Counted from the stretch's first letter, positions 43,788 to 52,968 are shown. The stretch: 64,000 nt of DNA from Mucilaginibacter_A sp050955045 (GCA_050955045.1 JBPBQV010000010.1:116745-180744); one strand, 5' to 3'. Made by a program: numbers and translations. Notes: generated by a model from the letters alone, not told the origin.

Positions 43788-44162
43788 ATGAAAATACTTC
43801 TTTTATCCTTGTATTTTTTAACTGGAACTTATGGCTTGAACGATCGTTTTGCAAATACCAACTGGGTAAGCAAAGTTTCAAACAGATATACAGATTCTTT
43901 CAATTTCAGGCCAAACAAATACGTTGTTCATTACTGCGCAGCCTCAGAACGTACATTTCATGGCTCTTATACTATTTCAAAAGATACTTTGATTATCAGG
44001 GAAAGGAATAATATTTACGGAGACCGGACAGAATATTACAGAATTAAGTTTTTGTTGAAAAACCATGTTCTGTATCCTTACAGCCACGAAGAATTAGTTG
44101 CACACCGATGGGAAAAATCTAAAACGCAATTAGCCAAAAGTTATATTTTTAGAAGAATTTAA
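43788..44162 (+). CDS. small secreted hypothetical protein
   Basis: 124-residue exported protein whose signal peptide (MKILLLSLYFLTGTYG) is partly encoded by an exact dispersed-motif copy (43794-43807). The mature part is beta-rich with paired SYTISKDTLIIRERN and TEYYRIKFLLKNHVLYPYS, resembling lipocalin-like small folds; assignment to such a fold is inference. Single gene; function unknown. Confidence 0.65.
   Translation: MKILLLSLYFLTGTYGLNDRFANTNWVSKVSNRYTDSFNFRPNKYVVHYCAASERTFHGSYTISKDTLIIRERNNIYGDRTEYYRIKFLLKNHVLYPYSHEELVAHRWEKSKTQLAKSYIFRRI
43794..43807 (+). repeat. exact motif copy inside a signal peptide
   Basis: ATACTTCTTTTATC, codons 3-7 of the secreted protein gene (ILLLS). Confidence 0.8.
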
Positions 44163-44234
44163 AAGCTAAAGAGAAGCTATCTTCAACAAAAAATTCAACT
44201 TAAAACTGTTAATAATAAAGATAAATTTTAGGCA

Positions 44235-44248
44235 GGTAAAAGAAGCAT
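44235..44248 (-). repeat. dispersed motif copy, exact core
   Basis: GGTAAAAGAAGCAT on plus; tail in minus orientation TGCCTAAAATTTATC. Confidence 0.85.
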
Positions 44249-44340
44249 TACTAATGAAATTTTTATCTCTGTATTGAATAAAAAACACATCAATTTCTTC
44301 TTTCAGTTGATATTAAAAACCTGTTGTGTTTTGCTTATAG

Positions 44341-44354
44341 ATACTGTTTTTATC
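44341..44354 (+). repeat. sister-form motif, exact, with tail
   Basis: ATACTGTTTTTATC followed by AGGTT and AAAATCTG. Confidence 0.75.
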
Positions 44355-44409
44355 AGGTTAAAATCTGTATTAAATCAAGGCTTGATTTTGAATTTTTATT
44401 GAAGGGAAA

Positions 44410-44637
44410 TTATTGGGCAGAAAGCCATTTTTCCATTTTATCAATCTGCAAGCCAATTTCCTGAACCTGATGATCATGTAACCAGTGCTCTTTCTGGCAA
44501 ACCCAACCAGACTGACTTCTGCAGAGTTCGATGCTAATTAATACATTGTTCCCTTTAAAGTAATACGTTTTATGATCCTCCGTATTTACCGAACCATAAA
44601 CTTTTCCAATTGTAGGACTGGTAAAATAAACTTCCAT
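44410..44637 (-). CDS. 75-residue hypothetical protein
   Basis: Small soluble protein (MEVYFTSPTIGKVYGSVN start, EIGLQIDKMEKWLSAQ end) with a beta-rich first half and a terminal helix, two cysteines (ELCRSQSGWVCQ). I recognise no family. Bounded by motif copies on both sides (44341 and 44738). Confidence 0.55.
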   Translation of the reverse strand: MEVYFTSPTIGKVYGSVNTEDHKTYYFKGNNVLISIELCRSQSGWVCQKEHWLHDHQVQEIGLQIDKMEKWLSAQ

Positions 44638-44737
44638 TGCTTTTTTTGGGTTTGCTGCTACATATTTAATATCAGCACTTGTATTACTTAAATTTTAGTA
44701 AATTGTTACATAAAAAAAGCTATTAATTAAAAGCTAA

Positions 44738-44751
44738 ATACTGCTTTTACC
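44738..44751 (+). repeat. hybrid motif (ATACTGCTTTTACC)
   Basis: Intermediate between the two forms (G from the sister form, C from the main form), followed by TTACATTTTTTTT, upstream of the 75-residue gene. Confidence 0.55.
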
Positions 44752-44932
44752 TTACATTTTTTTTAAATTATTGTGATTAAATTATTTAGGATTGATTTCT
44801 ATCCTGATAATTATCTGGAGAAAATCTTTTCTAAACTTATCTGCAATCGGTATTTTATATGCTGCAACTTTAGCTTCTTTTACAATACAAACTATCATGA
44901 AAAATAACTTGTATTGTTGTTGGCTGTATGCT

Positions 44933-47900
44933 TTACTTCAGCACAATAACCTTTTTTGTCAGGCTGTTTTTTCCGCTCGTTAAACGGAGCAGATAAACAC
45001 CGTTTTGCAAAGTTCCTGCATCTAAAACAAAGCTTTTTTTAGTATTTGCTTGTGTTGCACCGGTAAATAACTTGCTAACCAGCTGGCCTTTCGTGCTGTA
45101 TAAAGCAACATTTGTTTGCCCGGATTCTGTCAGCATAAATTCAACATTGCTTTGCTGCGAAACAGGGTTAGGAAAAATATATAAACCCTGTTTTACCGCT
45201 ACAGATAAAGGTTCGGTTAGCGTGATGGCTGATGGCGAATTAACTGCATTACTGCTGCTAAAACTGAGCGAAGAAGTGCTTAACTGCCCGGCTTGATAAG
45301 GCGAAAGATATTTTCCGGGCAACGGAGATTCTACTGCTCCATCCGGCAGTTGCCATTGCACCGATAAATTATCGCCTCCTCCGCCTTGTTTGTGCAAAAC
45401 TTCGATGTAATACTTTTTGCCGGTTTGTAAGGTAATTGCATTAGATTTTTGAGATGCAAATTTATTCCACTCACGGAAACTTGTCCAGCTGAGCAAGTTG
45501 GCAATGCGTACTTTGTTACTTGGATTATCATCTGTTGAAATGTACAGTTCAGCGGCATCATCTCCTGCAAGCCAAAAAGTATAATTTCCGGTTTGAGGCG
45601 CACAAATGTAGCCGCGTATACGGGAAGCATAGTTATCGCCCACATTGGTTGGTCCTTCAAAAAACGTAAGCTGACTGGTTGATGTTGGTGTAGATTGAAA
45701 TGAAAAATCTGATAGGTTGTTGCCAGAAACACTGCTCCAGATTTCACGTAAAATCGTTCCGGTTGCAGAACAGGCAGTGCTAGCTGGCACTACTGCAAAA
45801 CTTTGTGTTACTGTTTTTGCGGCACTAAAAGAAGCATTGCCCAACTGGTTAGCGGCTATCGTTACATTACCATCACCTGTAAGGGTAACTGTGCTGCCCG
45901 AAATTGTAGCCGAGCCGGAAACAATACTAAAACTAACCGGCAAACCCGACGAAGCGGTAGCCGTTAGCGCAAAAGGTGCATCACCAACCGTTTTAGAAGC
46001 AATTGCTGCAAAACTAATGGTTTGTTCTGCTATTGCATCAGCTACATACGGCGACAAATGGCTTCCGGCAATTGGTGTTTCCATTGTTGCATCAGGTAAT
46101 TGCCATTGTACAGACAAGTGATCGCCGCCGATACCATCTTTTTGCAAAGCTTCTATATAATATTTTTGTCCGGCCTGCAGGGTTATTTGTACCGATTTTT
46201 GAGAGGAATATCTGGTCCATTCCCGGTAATCTGTATAACCACTAACAGTAGCAATCTTGGTTTTATTTGCCGGCTGATCATCTGAAGAAAGCCAAAGTTC
46301 GCCTGCATCATCGCTTGCCATCCAGAAAGTATAACTGCCAGTTTGCGGCGGAAAAATATAACCACGGATGCGCGAACCGTAATTGTCTGTTATATCTTTT
46401 GGGCCTTCAAAAGAAGTAATTGTACCGGTTGACGAAGGTATTTTTTGAAGTGGGATATCAGCAATATTATTTCCGCCAACATCGTTCCATTGATCTCTGG
46501 TGATTGAACCTGTTCCGGAAACTACCGGTGTTGTAACAGCCGTACTTACATAAGGTGAAAGGTGGCTACCGGCAATGGGTGTTTCCATTGTTGCATCCGG
46601 CAATTGCCACTGCACAGATAAATGATCGCCGCCGCCGCCATCTTTTTGCAAAGCTTCGATGTAATATTTTTGTCCGGCCTGCAGCTGTATTTGTACCGAT
46701 TTTTGAGAAGAATATCTGGTCCATTCGCGGTAATCTGTATAACCGCTAACGGTAGCAATCCTGACTTTATTTCCTGGTTGATCATCGGTAGAAAGCCAAA
46801 GCTCGCCTGCATCATCACTTGCAATCCAAAAAGTATAATTTCCGGTTTGCGGCGGACAAATGTAACCTCTGATACGCGAACCATAATTGTCTGTGATATC
46901 TTTTGGGCCTTCAAAAGATGTTAACTGACTGGTGGAAGAAGGCGTTTTTTGAAGCGGAATATCAGCAATACCTGTACCGGCAACACTATCCCATTGTTCA
47001 CGCAAAATAGTTCCGGTAGATGAACATTTGTTGGTTTCAACAGATGTAGTTACTGTGGGTGCCGTATCCTGAACCAGCACAGCGGAAGAAAAAGCATTCA
47101 GTTTAATGCTATTTGGATAACTGGTTCCAGCTGCGTCATAGCTTTGACTTGTACTATAGCTCTTGGTAGAAGTAGTTGTGTTGTACAGAAAAGAGATGTA
47201 CTGGTCGGGATTGGTGAGTGTAGCTTCTACCTGTTCAAGTCTGATATTGTCGAGGTAAAGTGGCGAAGGCTGCTCGGGCACATCAAAAACGATGCTTGCG
47301 TTACCTTCACTGGCTGTAGCGGTAAACAAAAATTCTTTTTCCTGTCTGATACCGGTTATGGTAGCAGCTTTTCTTTCTGATAAATCACTATAACTACCAC
47401 CGCTTTGCCGCAGATAAGCTGTAATTGCCTTGCTGCCACTACTGCCTAGCATACTAAATTTTAAACGGTAACTTTTTCCTGCAGTTACCGCACCTACGCC
47501 TATAATTACCGAACCATAGTTTGCACTGTTTGAGGTAGAAGAAAATGATACTTTTAATGCACCACCATCTAAATGCCCATTGTCCCAGCCTGTAACACAG
47601 TTATTTGCCGAAGCATACGCATACAATCCGCCTGCGTTACTTTCAAATGCACCGTTGCTGAACTGGTTGCTTCCTGTTACTTTCGTTACAACATAAGCTG
47701 GGATGCTATGACCGGATTTAACAGAACCGGCATCTTTACCGTATAACGCTTTCCAGCTTTCTACGCTCAAATTTTTGTAAATATATACTCCGTTTACCTG
47801 CTGTAAAACTCCGATAACCAAATCATCATCCAGCGGGCGGTAATAGTAGTTATTATCAAAGCTGCCGAAATTTGCGATGTCATTGTCTTTGGTTTTGTAC

Positions 47901-49543
47901 TCTGCAGACAACTGGCTGGCTTGTTTGGCAAAAAAAACGTTACCTGTTACAGTACAGTTATAAATGGGTTTGTCTGCCGCTACATTATCGTGCTCCATTT
48001 CCAGCTGCACAGCGTTGTTGTAAAGCGTGTTCTGTTTGATGGCAATATCATGTGCATTGTGAATAAACATTCCGTAAGTAGCGCAATTGCCTACCGTATT
48101 GCCCGATATTTCTATCTGGCTGGCATTATCATCAATATAAATTCCGTGGGCGTAAGCTTTGTTAGGATTATCTGTTCCGCCCGGTGCGCCGATGCCATTT
48201 AAAACAATATTACCTGTTATTACTCTGCCCGTATTTACCGGCGCATTTGAGCCGTTGTTCCAAGTATAAATTCCGCCGCCATCATCTTTGGTTAAGGCAA
48301 AATTGGTTACCACATTGTTTTTAATGGTTACATTATTCCCGCTAAAGTTTAACGGAACGTAACCTGTACTATCAATCGTATTATTTGCAATCGTATTGTT
48401 ATCTCCGCCGATGGTTATTCCTTCGCAGCTGCCATCTCCGGCATCTCCCATTCCGGCATACGTACCCGAATTCCTGATCTGATTTCCCCTTAAAGCTGTA
48501 TTGTTTCCGCCATTCACACTAAGCGCATTACTGTTTGTATGAGCTATCGTGCTATTTTCTACCGTTAGTCCATCCGTACCCGTAGCATTCAGTCCATTTC
48601 TACCGGAAAACAAAATTTCGCAACCATTGATGCGGATGTTTTGCGAAGAATTAATTTCAAAAGCACTCACTGCCGCACCACTCAGCCGCAGATTTTCAAA
48701 AGTTAAATTCCTCTGGTTTGCAATGCGCACAATTGTTTCGATTACGCCTGCCCGCACCGTGCTACTACTTGGGTTGCCAGCTGTAAAAATCCCTATCCTG
48801 CCACTTTGGTAATACCACTCTCCTTCTGTATCCAGTGTGTTTGGGTGGTTTTGAATAAAGTAGCCGTAACCTTTTGCACCCCAATAACCCGTGGGAGAAT
48901 TGTAACTAAGCGTTGTGCCCGATTGTGAACTGATTGCACTCCGATCGATAATCCAGCGTGTTTTGCGCATTACTACCTGACCGCCTGACCAGTCCTGCCC
49001 GGCCAGCTTGCTATCCGTAATGGATACATTTGTATTAAAACTATCGTAGCTTAAATAACCCTGGTTGGCAGCTGTAGCATTTGGGTAGCGACCTACTGCT
49101 TTTGCCGCACCGTTTATGGTTACCGTGTTTAAGTATGAAAGCCCGGAAGGAACAGCCGTTTCCCACACATTGCCGCCCTTTTGCTGCCAGCCGGAAAGTG
49201 TTACAAAGCCTGTTAACTCCGGTAATGCACCATCGCCATAAGCTCCAAATACAACCGGATTGCCCGAGCCGCCCGAAATGTTTACTGTTAACATTCCCGG
49301 GAAAATGTCTCCTCTTTTAAACAGTATCTGATCGCCCGCCTGCAAATTTCCCATTATTGAATTTACCTTTTCTATGGTTCGCCAGGGCGTTATCGCGTTC
49401 TTTGCTTCCAATAAAGTTCTGCCATCATTTCCGCCAGATGATGAGACGTAATATACTGTTGCAAAAACAGTTGCGTTACTAGAAACAAAGAAAAAAAACA
49501 CTAATAATATTTTTACAGCGTATCGGATGTATAAATTCTTCAT
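44933..49543 (-). CDS. large secreted beta-helix / triple-PA14 protein with T9SS sorting domain
   Basis: 1536-residue surface or secreted protein. In order: signal peptide about 1-29; right-handed parallel beta-helix about 30-620 (NosD/Pbl-like repeats such as NNTALRGNQIRNSG and ISGNTVGNCATYGMFIHN); a CBM-like beta-sandwich about 624-830; PA14 domain 1 about 838-998, PA14 domain 2 about 998-1168; an immunoglobulin/MBG-like segment about 1168-1250; PA14 domain 3 about 1256-1414; type A type IX secretion sorting domain about 1450-1536 (IFPNPVSQQSNVEFML ... GVYLLRLTSGKNSLTKKVIV). Likely binds or cleaves an extracellular polysaccharide. PA14 1 and 2 look like a recent duplication. Motif copy at 45824. 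Confidence 0.9.
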   Translation of the reverse strand: MKNLYIRYAVKILLVFFFFVSSNATVFATVYYVSSSGGNDGRTLLEAKNAITPWRTIEKVNSIMGNLQAGDQILFKRGDIFPGMLTVNISGGSGNPVVFGAYGDGALPELTGFVTLSGWQQKGGNVWETAVPSGLSYLNTVTINGAAKAVGRYPNATAANQGYLSYDSFNTNVSITDSKLAGQDWSGGQVVMRKTRWIIDRSAISSQSGTTLSYNSPTGYWGAKGYGYFIQNHPNTLDTEGEWYYQSGRIGIFTAGNPSSSTVRAGVIETIVRIANQRNLTFENLRLSGAAVSAFEINSSQNIRINGCEILFSGRNGLNATGTDGLTVENSTIAHTNSNALSVNGGNNTALRGNQIRNSGTYAGMGDAGDGSCEGITIGGDNNTIANNTIDSTGYVPLNFSGNNVTIKNNVVTNFALTKDDGGGIYTWNNGSNAPVNTGRVITGNIVLNGIGAPGGTDNPNKAYAHGIYIDDNASQIEISGNTVGNCATYGMFIHNAHDIAIKQNTLYNNAVQLEMEHDNVAADKPIYNCTVTGNVFFAKQASQLSAEYKTKDNDIANFGSFDNNYYYRPLDDDLVIGVLQQVNGVYIYKNLSVESWKALYGKDAGSVKSGHSIPAYVVTKVTGSNQFSNGAFESNAGGLYAYASANNCVTGWDNGHLDGGALKVSFSSTSNSANYGSVIIGVGAVTAGKSYRLKFSMLGSSGSKAITAYLRQSGGSYSDLSERKAATITGIRQEKEFLFTATASEGNASIVFDVPEQPSPLYLDNIRLEQVEATLTNPDQYISFLYNTTTSTKSYSTSQSYDAAGTSYPNSIKLNAFSSAVLVQDTAPTVTTSVETNKCSSTGTILREQWDSVAGTGIADIPLQKTPSSTSQLTSFEGPKDITDNYGSRIRGYICPPQTGNYTFWIASDDAGELWLSTDDQPGNKVRIATVSGYTDYREWTRYSSQKSVQIQLQAGQKYYIEALQKDGGGGDHLSVQWQLPDATMETPIAGSHLSPYVSTAVTTPVVSGTGSITRDQWNDVGGNNIADIPLQKIPSSTGTITSFEGPKDITDNYGSRIRGYIFPPQTGSYTFWMASDDAGELWLSSDDQPANKTKIATVSGYTDYREWTRYSSQKSVQITLQAGQKYYIEALQKDGIGGDHLSVQWQLPDATMETPIAGSHLSPYVADAIAEQTISFAAIASKTVGDAPFALTATASSGLPVSFSIVSGSATISGSTVTLTGDGNVTIAANQLGNASFSAAKTVTQSFAVVPASTACSATGTILREIWSSVSGNNLSDFSFQSTPTSTSQLTFFEGPTNVGDNYASRIRGYICAPQTGNYTFWLAGDDAAELYISTDDNPSNKVRIANLLSWTSFREWNKFASQKSNAITLQTGKKYYIEVLHKQGGGGDNLSVQWQLPDGAVESPLPGKYLSPYQAGQLSTSSLSFSSSNAVNSPSAITLTEPLSVAVKQGLYIFPNPVSQQSNVEFMLTESGQTNVALYSTKGQLVSKLFTGATQANTKKSFVLDAGTLQNGVYLLRLTSGKNSLTKKVIVLK

Positions 49544-49663
49544 ATAAAATTTTAGCCAGAGCAGCGGATTCTAAAAGTAACTTTTTAAATTGCTCTTCAA
49601 TCATTTACGGCTAATAATTAAGGCTGTTACAAAAAAATTAAGGATTTTAAAAAATAACGAGAC

Positions 49664-49680
49664 AGATAATTTCATTATCT
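49664..49680. promoter_or_regulatory. AGATAAT/ATTATCT palindrome
   Basis: Perfect 7-base arms with a 3-base centre, 121 bases before the PA14 gene start; an operator or a weak hairpin. Confidence 0.3.
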
Positions 49681-49791
49681 AAATAAATGAACCCATTATG
49701 ATTGTGTTAATGAAGATTTTTCAAAAAATAAAATATAAAACCTGCAAAATCCGAAAAATCGCTTTGCTGTTGTAGTTATTTTAAATAAAAA

Positions 49792-49820
49792 AATTGCAGT
49801 ATAAAAGAAATACTGCAATT
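49792..49820. terminator. perfect hairpin with motif-like loop
   Basis: AATTGCAGTAT (49792-49802), loop AAAAGAA, ATACTGCAATT (49810-49820). It lies beyond the GH43-like stop codon (minus strand), so it may terminate that gene; the loop plus stem resembles a collapsed motif pair. Confidence 0.6.
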
Positions 49821-49873
49821 GATCATGAGCGAAATTAGTTAAAGAACTATTGGTAAGTTTGATAAATTATAAC

Positions 49874-49887
49874 ATGCTTCTTTTAGT
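49874..49887 (+). repeat. dispersed motif copy with tail
   Basis: ATGCTTCTTTTAGT then AGGTAAAATTTATT, 36 bases beyond the GH43-like gene. Confidence 0.7.
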
Positions 49888-49922
49888 AGGTAAAATTTAT
49901 TGTACTTGTTACATAGCAAAAA

Positions 49923-50867
49923 CTATTTCACCTGCAACAATTTCTCCAACTCCGATTTTGATACGGTAAAAACAGTACCATGCCGAATACCTTTTGGCAA
50001 ACTAACCTGATCGGAAACATCTGTCCAGTTAATCAAATCTGTAGAAGTAATTGCGCCATATTTATGCAACGTGTATTTATCAAAATAAACCAGCCATTTG
50101 TTGCCAAGCTTTAACGTAGTTGGTCCTTCTGCCCAATAATTTCCGGTGATAGGCGCGCTGGCTTTGGTAAACGGACCAGTCAGGTTTTTACTGTAAGCGA
50201 TTTTTAGGTTTTTCTGGGCAATAGGTTCGCGGGTTTCATCTTTCATAAACATCACGAAACGGTTACCGTCGGGTACAATCGTAGCATCAATTACGTTAAA
50301 ACCCGGATCGTAAAGTAATTTGGTTTTGGTATAAGTTTTAAAATCTTTTGTGGTAACGTAATACAAGCGATGGTTGTAACCACTTTCTGTTTTAGATGCT
50401 GTTTCTGTAAACTTACCGGTAATTGTAGTCGACCAGTAAATCATGTACGTTTTGGTTTTTTTATCGTAAGTTATCTCTGGCGCCCAGCTGTTTAGCGCGC
50501 CTTCTTCGTGCGCCATTACTGGCAAAAACTGCTGCGCTGACCAATGGATTAAATCCGGAGAACTGGCATAACCAATGCCTTTATCTTTCCAGCTAACCGT
50601 CCAAACCATGTGAAATTGATTGTCCGCGCCACGGATGATACAAGGATCGCGCATCAGTTTATCTTTACTTACGCTTGGTGTTAAAAACGACTGATCATTT
50701 TTTAAAGCTTTCCAATTGTAAGAATCTTCACTGTAAGCCAAATGCAAACCGTCCTGTCCGTTATCTTTAAAATAAGCAAATGCGTAAAGCGGTTTTTTGG
50801 GTTGATGTTGTACCGCACAACTGCTGGCAAAGCACAAAATAAAAAAGTACAATACTCTTTTTAGCAT
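49923..50867 (-). CDS. GH43-like beta-propeller lipoprotein
   Basis: 314-residue predicted lipoprotein (lipobox FASSC, Cys17) with a five-bladed propeller like GH43/GH62/GH117 relatives. MRDPCIIRGADNQFHMVWT, LNSWAPEITYDKKTKTYMIYWS, DATIVPDGNRFVMFMKDE and YWAEGPTTLKLGNKWLVYFD place the propeller blades, and WAPE and AEGPT are usual GH43 landmarks. The N-terminal catalytic-base position is not the usual DP-x-x motif (DPCII is the nearest), so substrate is unclear. Single gene. A sister-form motif copy is at 49965. Confidence 0.82.
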   Translation of the reverse strand: MLKRVLYFFILCFASSCAVQHQPKKPLYAFAYFKDNGQDGLHLAYSEDSYNWKALKNDQSFLTPSVSKDKLMRDPCIIRGADNQFHMVWTVSWKDKGIGYASSPDLIHWSAQQFLPVMAHEEGALNSWAPEITYDKKTKTYMIYWSTTITGKFTETASKTESGYNHRLYYVTTKDFKTYTKTKLLYDPGFNVIDATIVPDGNRFVMFMKDETREPIAQKNLKIAYSKNLTGPFTKASAPITGNYWAEGPTTLKLGNKWLVYFDKYTLHKYGAITSTDLINWTDVSDQVSLPKGIRHGTVFTVSKSELEKLLQVK

Positions 50868-50965
50868 GGTTTTTTGGGGATTGATTGCGTAGATATTCAG
50901 ATTGAGAAAAAATACTAATCTTCAATCATACATCATTTTGGGTTGATTTACAAACCCGTGCCATC

Positions 50966-50979
50966 ATGCTTCTTTTATC
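50966..50979 (+). repeat. dispersed motif copy, exact core with tail
   Basis: ATGCTTCTTTTATC then AGCATAAAATTGAAC: the fullest form of the extended consensus. Confidence 0.88.
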
Positions 50980-51117
50980 AGCATAAAATTGAACTCATGA
51001 TTTCTTTTAAGGATTTTATCTTATTTACAAAACCAGATTATATTATTTTAGAAATACAAGAATCAATAAAAAATAGATTGATGAATTTTCAATTTTTCTT
51101 TAATCTGCATCATAAAA

Positions 51118-51163
51118 AAAGGTTGATAAAAGAAGCATCTGCATACTTCGTTTATCAACCTTT
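51118..51163 (-). terminator. motif-pair terminator after SDR gene
   Basis: AAAGGTTGATAAAAGAAGCAT and ATACTTCGTTTATCAACCTTT (read as two arms with a 4-base loop) form a stem of about 20 bp. It lies 73 bases after the minus-strand SDR stop codon. The same layout recurs at 53123 and 53586. Confidence 0.85.
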
Positions 51164-51236
51164 GTCAACCTTGATCAGAAACCAAAAGAAAAGTTTTTAG
51201 CTGTATTACTGTTTAAATATAATCCAAAAACAGTAA

Positions 51237-51983
51237 TTACTGCGCACTCATGCCAGCATCAATGATATGCTCAGAACCTGTAATATAAGATGCTTCATCG
51301 GAAGCAAGGAATATCACCAGGTTGGATACTTCTATTGATTCGGCCAAACGCCCTAACGGAATAAGAGATAAGGCATCTCCGCCTTCTTCATTGGTTGCTT
51401 CTACCATCATTGGTGTATTGATAAAACCAGGATGTACAGAATTTACACGGATATTATTTTTACCATATTCGGTAGCAGTGGCTTTAGTCATACCGCGCAC
51501 GGCAAATTTACTTGCTACATAGGCCAAACTTGGATAACCATAAATAGCTACGATACCTGCAATGGAAGAAATATTGACAATGGAACCGATGCCTGCTTTC
51601 AGCATGGATGGAATAGTGGCTTTCATACCAAAAAATACGCCGTGCTGATTGATTTCGCAAACTTTCAGATAATCCGCTTCGCTCAAATCAGGCGTTTTTG
51701 CAATCGGACCTAAAATACCTGCATTATTAACCAGTACGTTGATCGGGCCAAATTTCTTTTCGCCTTCTTCAACCACATTTGCCCATTGTTCATAACTGGT
51801 TACATCATGTTTAACAAAAATTGCGTTTTCACCAAGTTCGTTGGCTAATGCCTGCCCTGCTGTTTCTGATAAATCTGTTAAGATAACTTTTGCACCTTCT
51901 GCTACAAATGTACACGCATGAGATTCACCCATTCCTCTTGCAGCACCTGTAATAATGGCTACTTTGCCTTTAAGACGTTCCAT
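51237..51983 (-). CDS. short-chain dehydrogenase/reductase
   Basis: 248-residue classical SDR. GAARGMGESHACTF (about 12-25) is the cofactor loop, NNAGILG (about 86-92) the N-N-A-G motif, NISSIAGI the catalytic Ser segment, and YPSLAYVASKFAVRGM provides the Y-x-x-x-K pair (about 152-156). DLSETAG after beta-2 suggests NAD rather than NADP. Close in type to hydroxysteroid/glucose dehydrogenase-like SDRs; substrate unknown. It lies 76 bases downstream of an AraC regulator on the same strand, with a palindrome between. Confidence 0.92.
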   Translation of the reverse strand: MERLKGKVAIITGAARGMGESHACTFVAEGAKVILTDLSETAGQALANELGENAIFVKHDVTSYEQWANVVEEGEKKFGPINVLVNNAGILGPIAKTPDLSEADYLKVCEINQHGVFFGMKATIPSMLKAGIGSIVNISSIAGIVAIYGYPSLAYVASKFAVRGMTKATATEYGKNNIRVNSVHPGFINTPMMVEATNEEGGDALSLIPLGRLAESIEVSNLVIFLASDEASYITGSEHIIDAGMSAQ

Positions 51984-52035
51984 AAATTTATAATTTGATT
52001 TAGGTCAAATTTAATCAGGAATGAAGCCCTTGCCC

Positions 52036-52062
52036 ATGTCAGAAACCTGACATTACATGTCA
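52036..52062. promoter_or_regulatory. candidate AraC-type operator between regulator and SDR gene
   Basis: ATGTCAG-AAAC-CTGACAT (52036-52053) is a perfect 7+7 inverted repeat, followed by a third ATGTCA half-site (52057-52062). It sits 53 bases upstream of the SDR start with no T-run, so an operator is likelier than a terminator. Confidence 0.5.
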
Positions 52063-52968
52063 ATTTTCATGTGCAGGAGTTAAAACATCGGCATGTTTGC
52101 GGTAATGATACGGCGAGTAGCCCGTATGCTTTTTAAAGTATTTGCTAAAGGCAAAAGGATCACTAAAACTAAGTTGATAAGCAATTTCGCTAAAGCTTTG
52201 CAGCGTATAACCTATTAAGTATTTAGCTTCATTTATAACCTGCTGGCTAATTAAATGTGTAGGTGTTTTACCGCAAATCTTTTTAACAACCAGATAAAGG
52301 TAATTAGAGGTTACGCAAAGATTTGATGCGTAAGAAGATAGCTTTCTATCCGTTTTAAAATCGCTAACAATCAATCTGTTAAAACGCGTATAAAGCTCGT
52401 CCTCTTTAGTTGTACCAATGCTGGTCGGTTCAATATATTTATCCAAAATATTGTCCGTTTCATAAATTAATGCTGATGTTAAATTGCGGGCAATGAGTTC
52501 CCATTTTGATCTGGATAAGTGATGTAAAAGACTAAATATTTCATTAAAAGTAGTCAGCACTTTCTCTTTGTCCGCATTGTCAAGCACAATAACAGTTTGT
52601 ATGCCTTCACTTAAAAAAGAATTGCTTTTGATGGAGAAAATATTTTCATTGAGATGATCCAGAAACTTTTTGGTAAATAACACAAATGTTCCTTTGGTAT
52701 TTTCTGCAATCTTTTTCACTTTAAATACCTGGCCAGGGCGATAAATCATCAATGAATTCGGACACAAATTATACGTATTGCTATTGATATTAATTTGCAG
52801 GCTTCCTTCAGTAATCATTCCGAAACAATAATAATCAGGCTTAACAAAAAACGGCTCATACTTTATAGGAACTTCCGTCAGATACAGGAAGTCATCTGAC
52901 GCAGACCACAACAATGACCTGTAATTAATAATATCGCGTATGCTATAATTGATGATTGTGTTCGGCAT
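52060..52968 (-). CDS. AraC-family transcriptional regulator
   Basis: 302-residue regulator. The N-terminal cupin-like sensor is about 20-160 (EPFFVKPDYYCFGMITEGSLQI, SLMIYRPGQVFKV), the C-terminal double helix-turn-helix about 200-295 (LSSYASNLCVTSNYLYLVVKKICGKTPTHLISQQVINEAKYL and FSEIAYQLSFSDPFAFSKYFKKHTGYSPYHYRKH). Positioned to control the SDR gene downstream and possibly the oxidoreductase genes upstream. Ligand unknown. Confidence 0.93.
   Translation of the reverse strand: MPNTIINYSIRDIINYRSLLWSASDDFLYLTEVPIKYEPFFVKPDYYCFGMITEGSLQININSNTYNLCPNSLMIYRPGQVFKVKKIAENTKGTFVLFTKKFLDHLNENIFSIKSNSFLSEGIQTVIVLDNADKEKVLTTFNEIFSLLHHLSRSKWELIARNLTSALIYETDNILDKYIEPTSIGTTKEDELYTRFNRLIVSDFKTDRKLSSYASNLCVTSNYLYLVVKKICGKTPTHLISQQVINEAKYLIGYTLQSFSEIAYQLSFSDPFAFSKYFKKHTGYSPYHYRKHADVLTPAHEN

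Larger units (their letters stand above)
49544..49922. other. intergenic region upstream of the PA14 gene
   Basis: 379 bases with no coding frame I trust. It holds a short palindrome AGATAAT-TTC-ATTATCT (49664-49680), a perfect 11-bp hairpin (49792-49820) and a motif copy (49874-49887). Confidence 0.6.
50868..51236. other. intergenic region between lipoprotein and SDR genes
   Basis: 369 bases; includes an exact motif copy (50966-50979) and the hairpin at 51118-51163. The stretch between them is A/T-rich with no convincing gene; an 85-codon frame on plus runs across both motif copies and is not supported. Confidence 0.6.

Noticed and set aside
44792..44983. 63-codon plus-strand frame near the PA14 gene end
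   Set aside because: Overlaps the conserved T9SS sorting domain of the minus-strand gene; composition is that of an A/T-rich gap.
50943..51200. 85-codon plus-strand frame in the lipoprotein-SDR gap
   Set aside because: Runs through two motif copies and a terminator hairpin, with low-complexity composition and no family resemblance.
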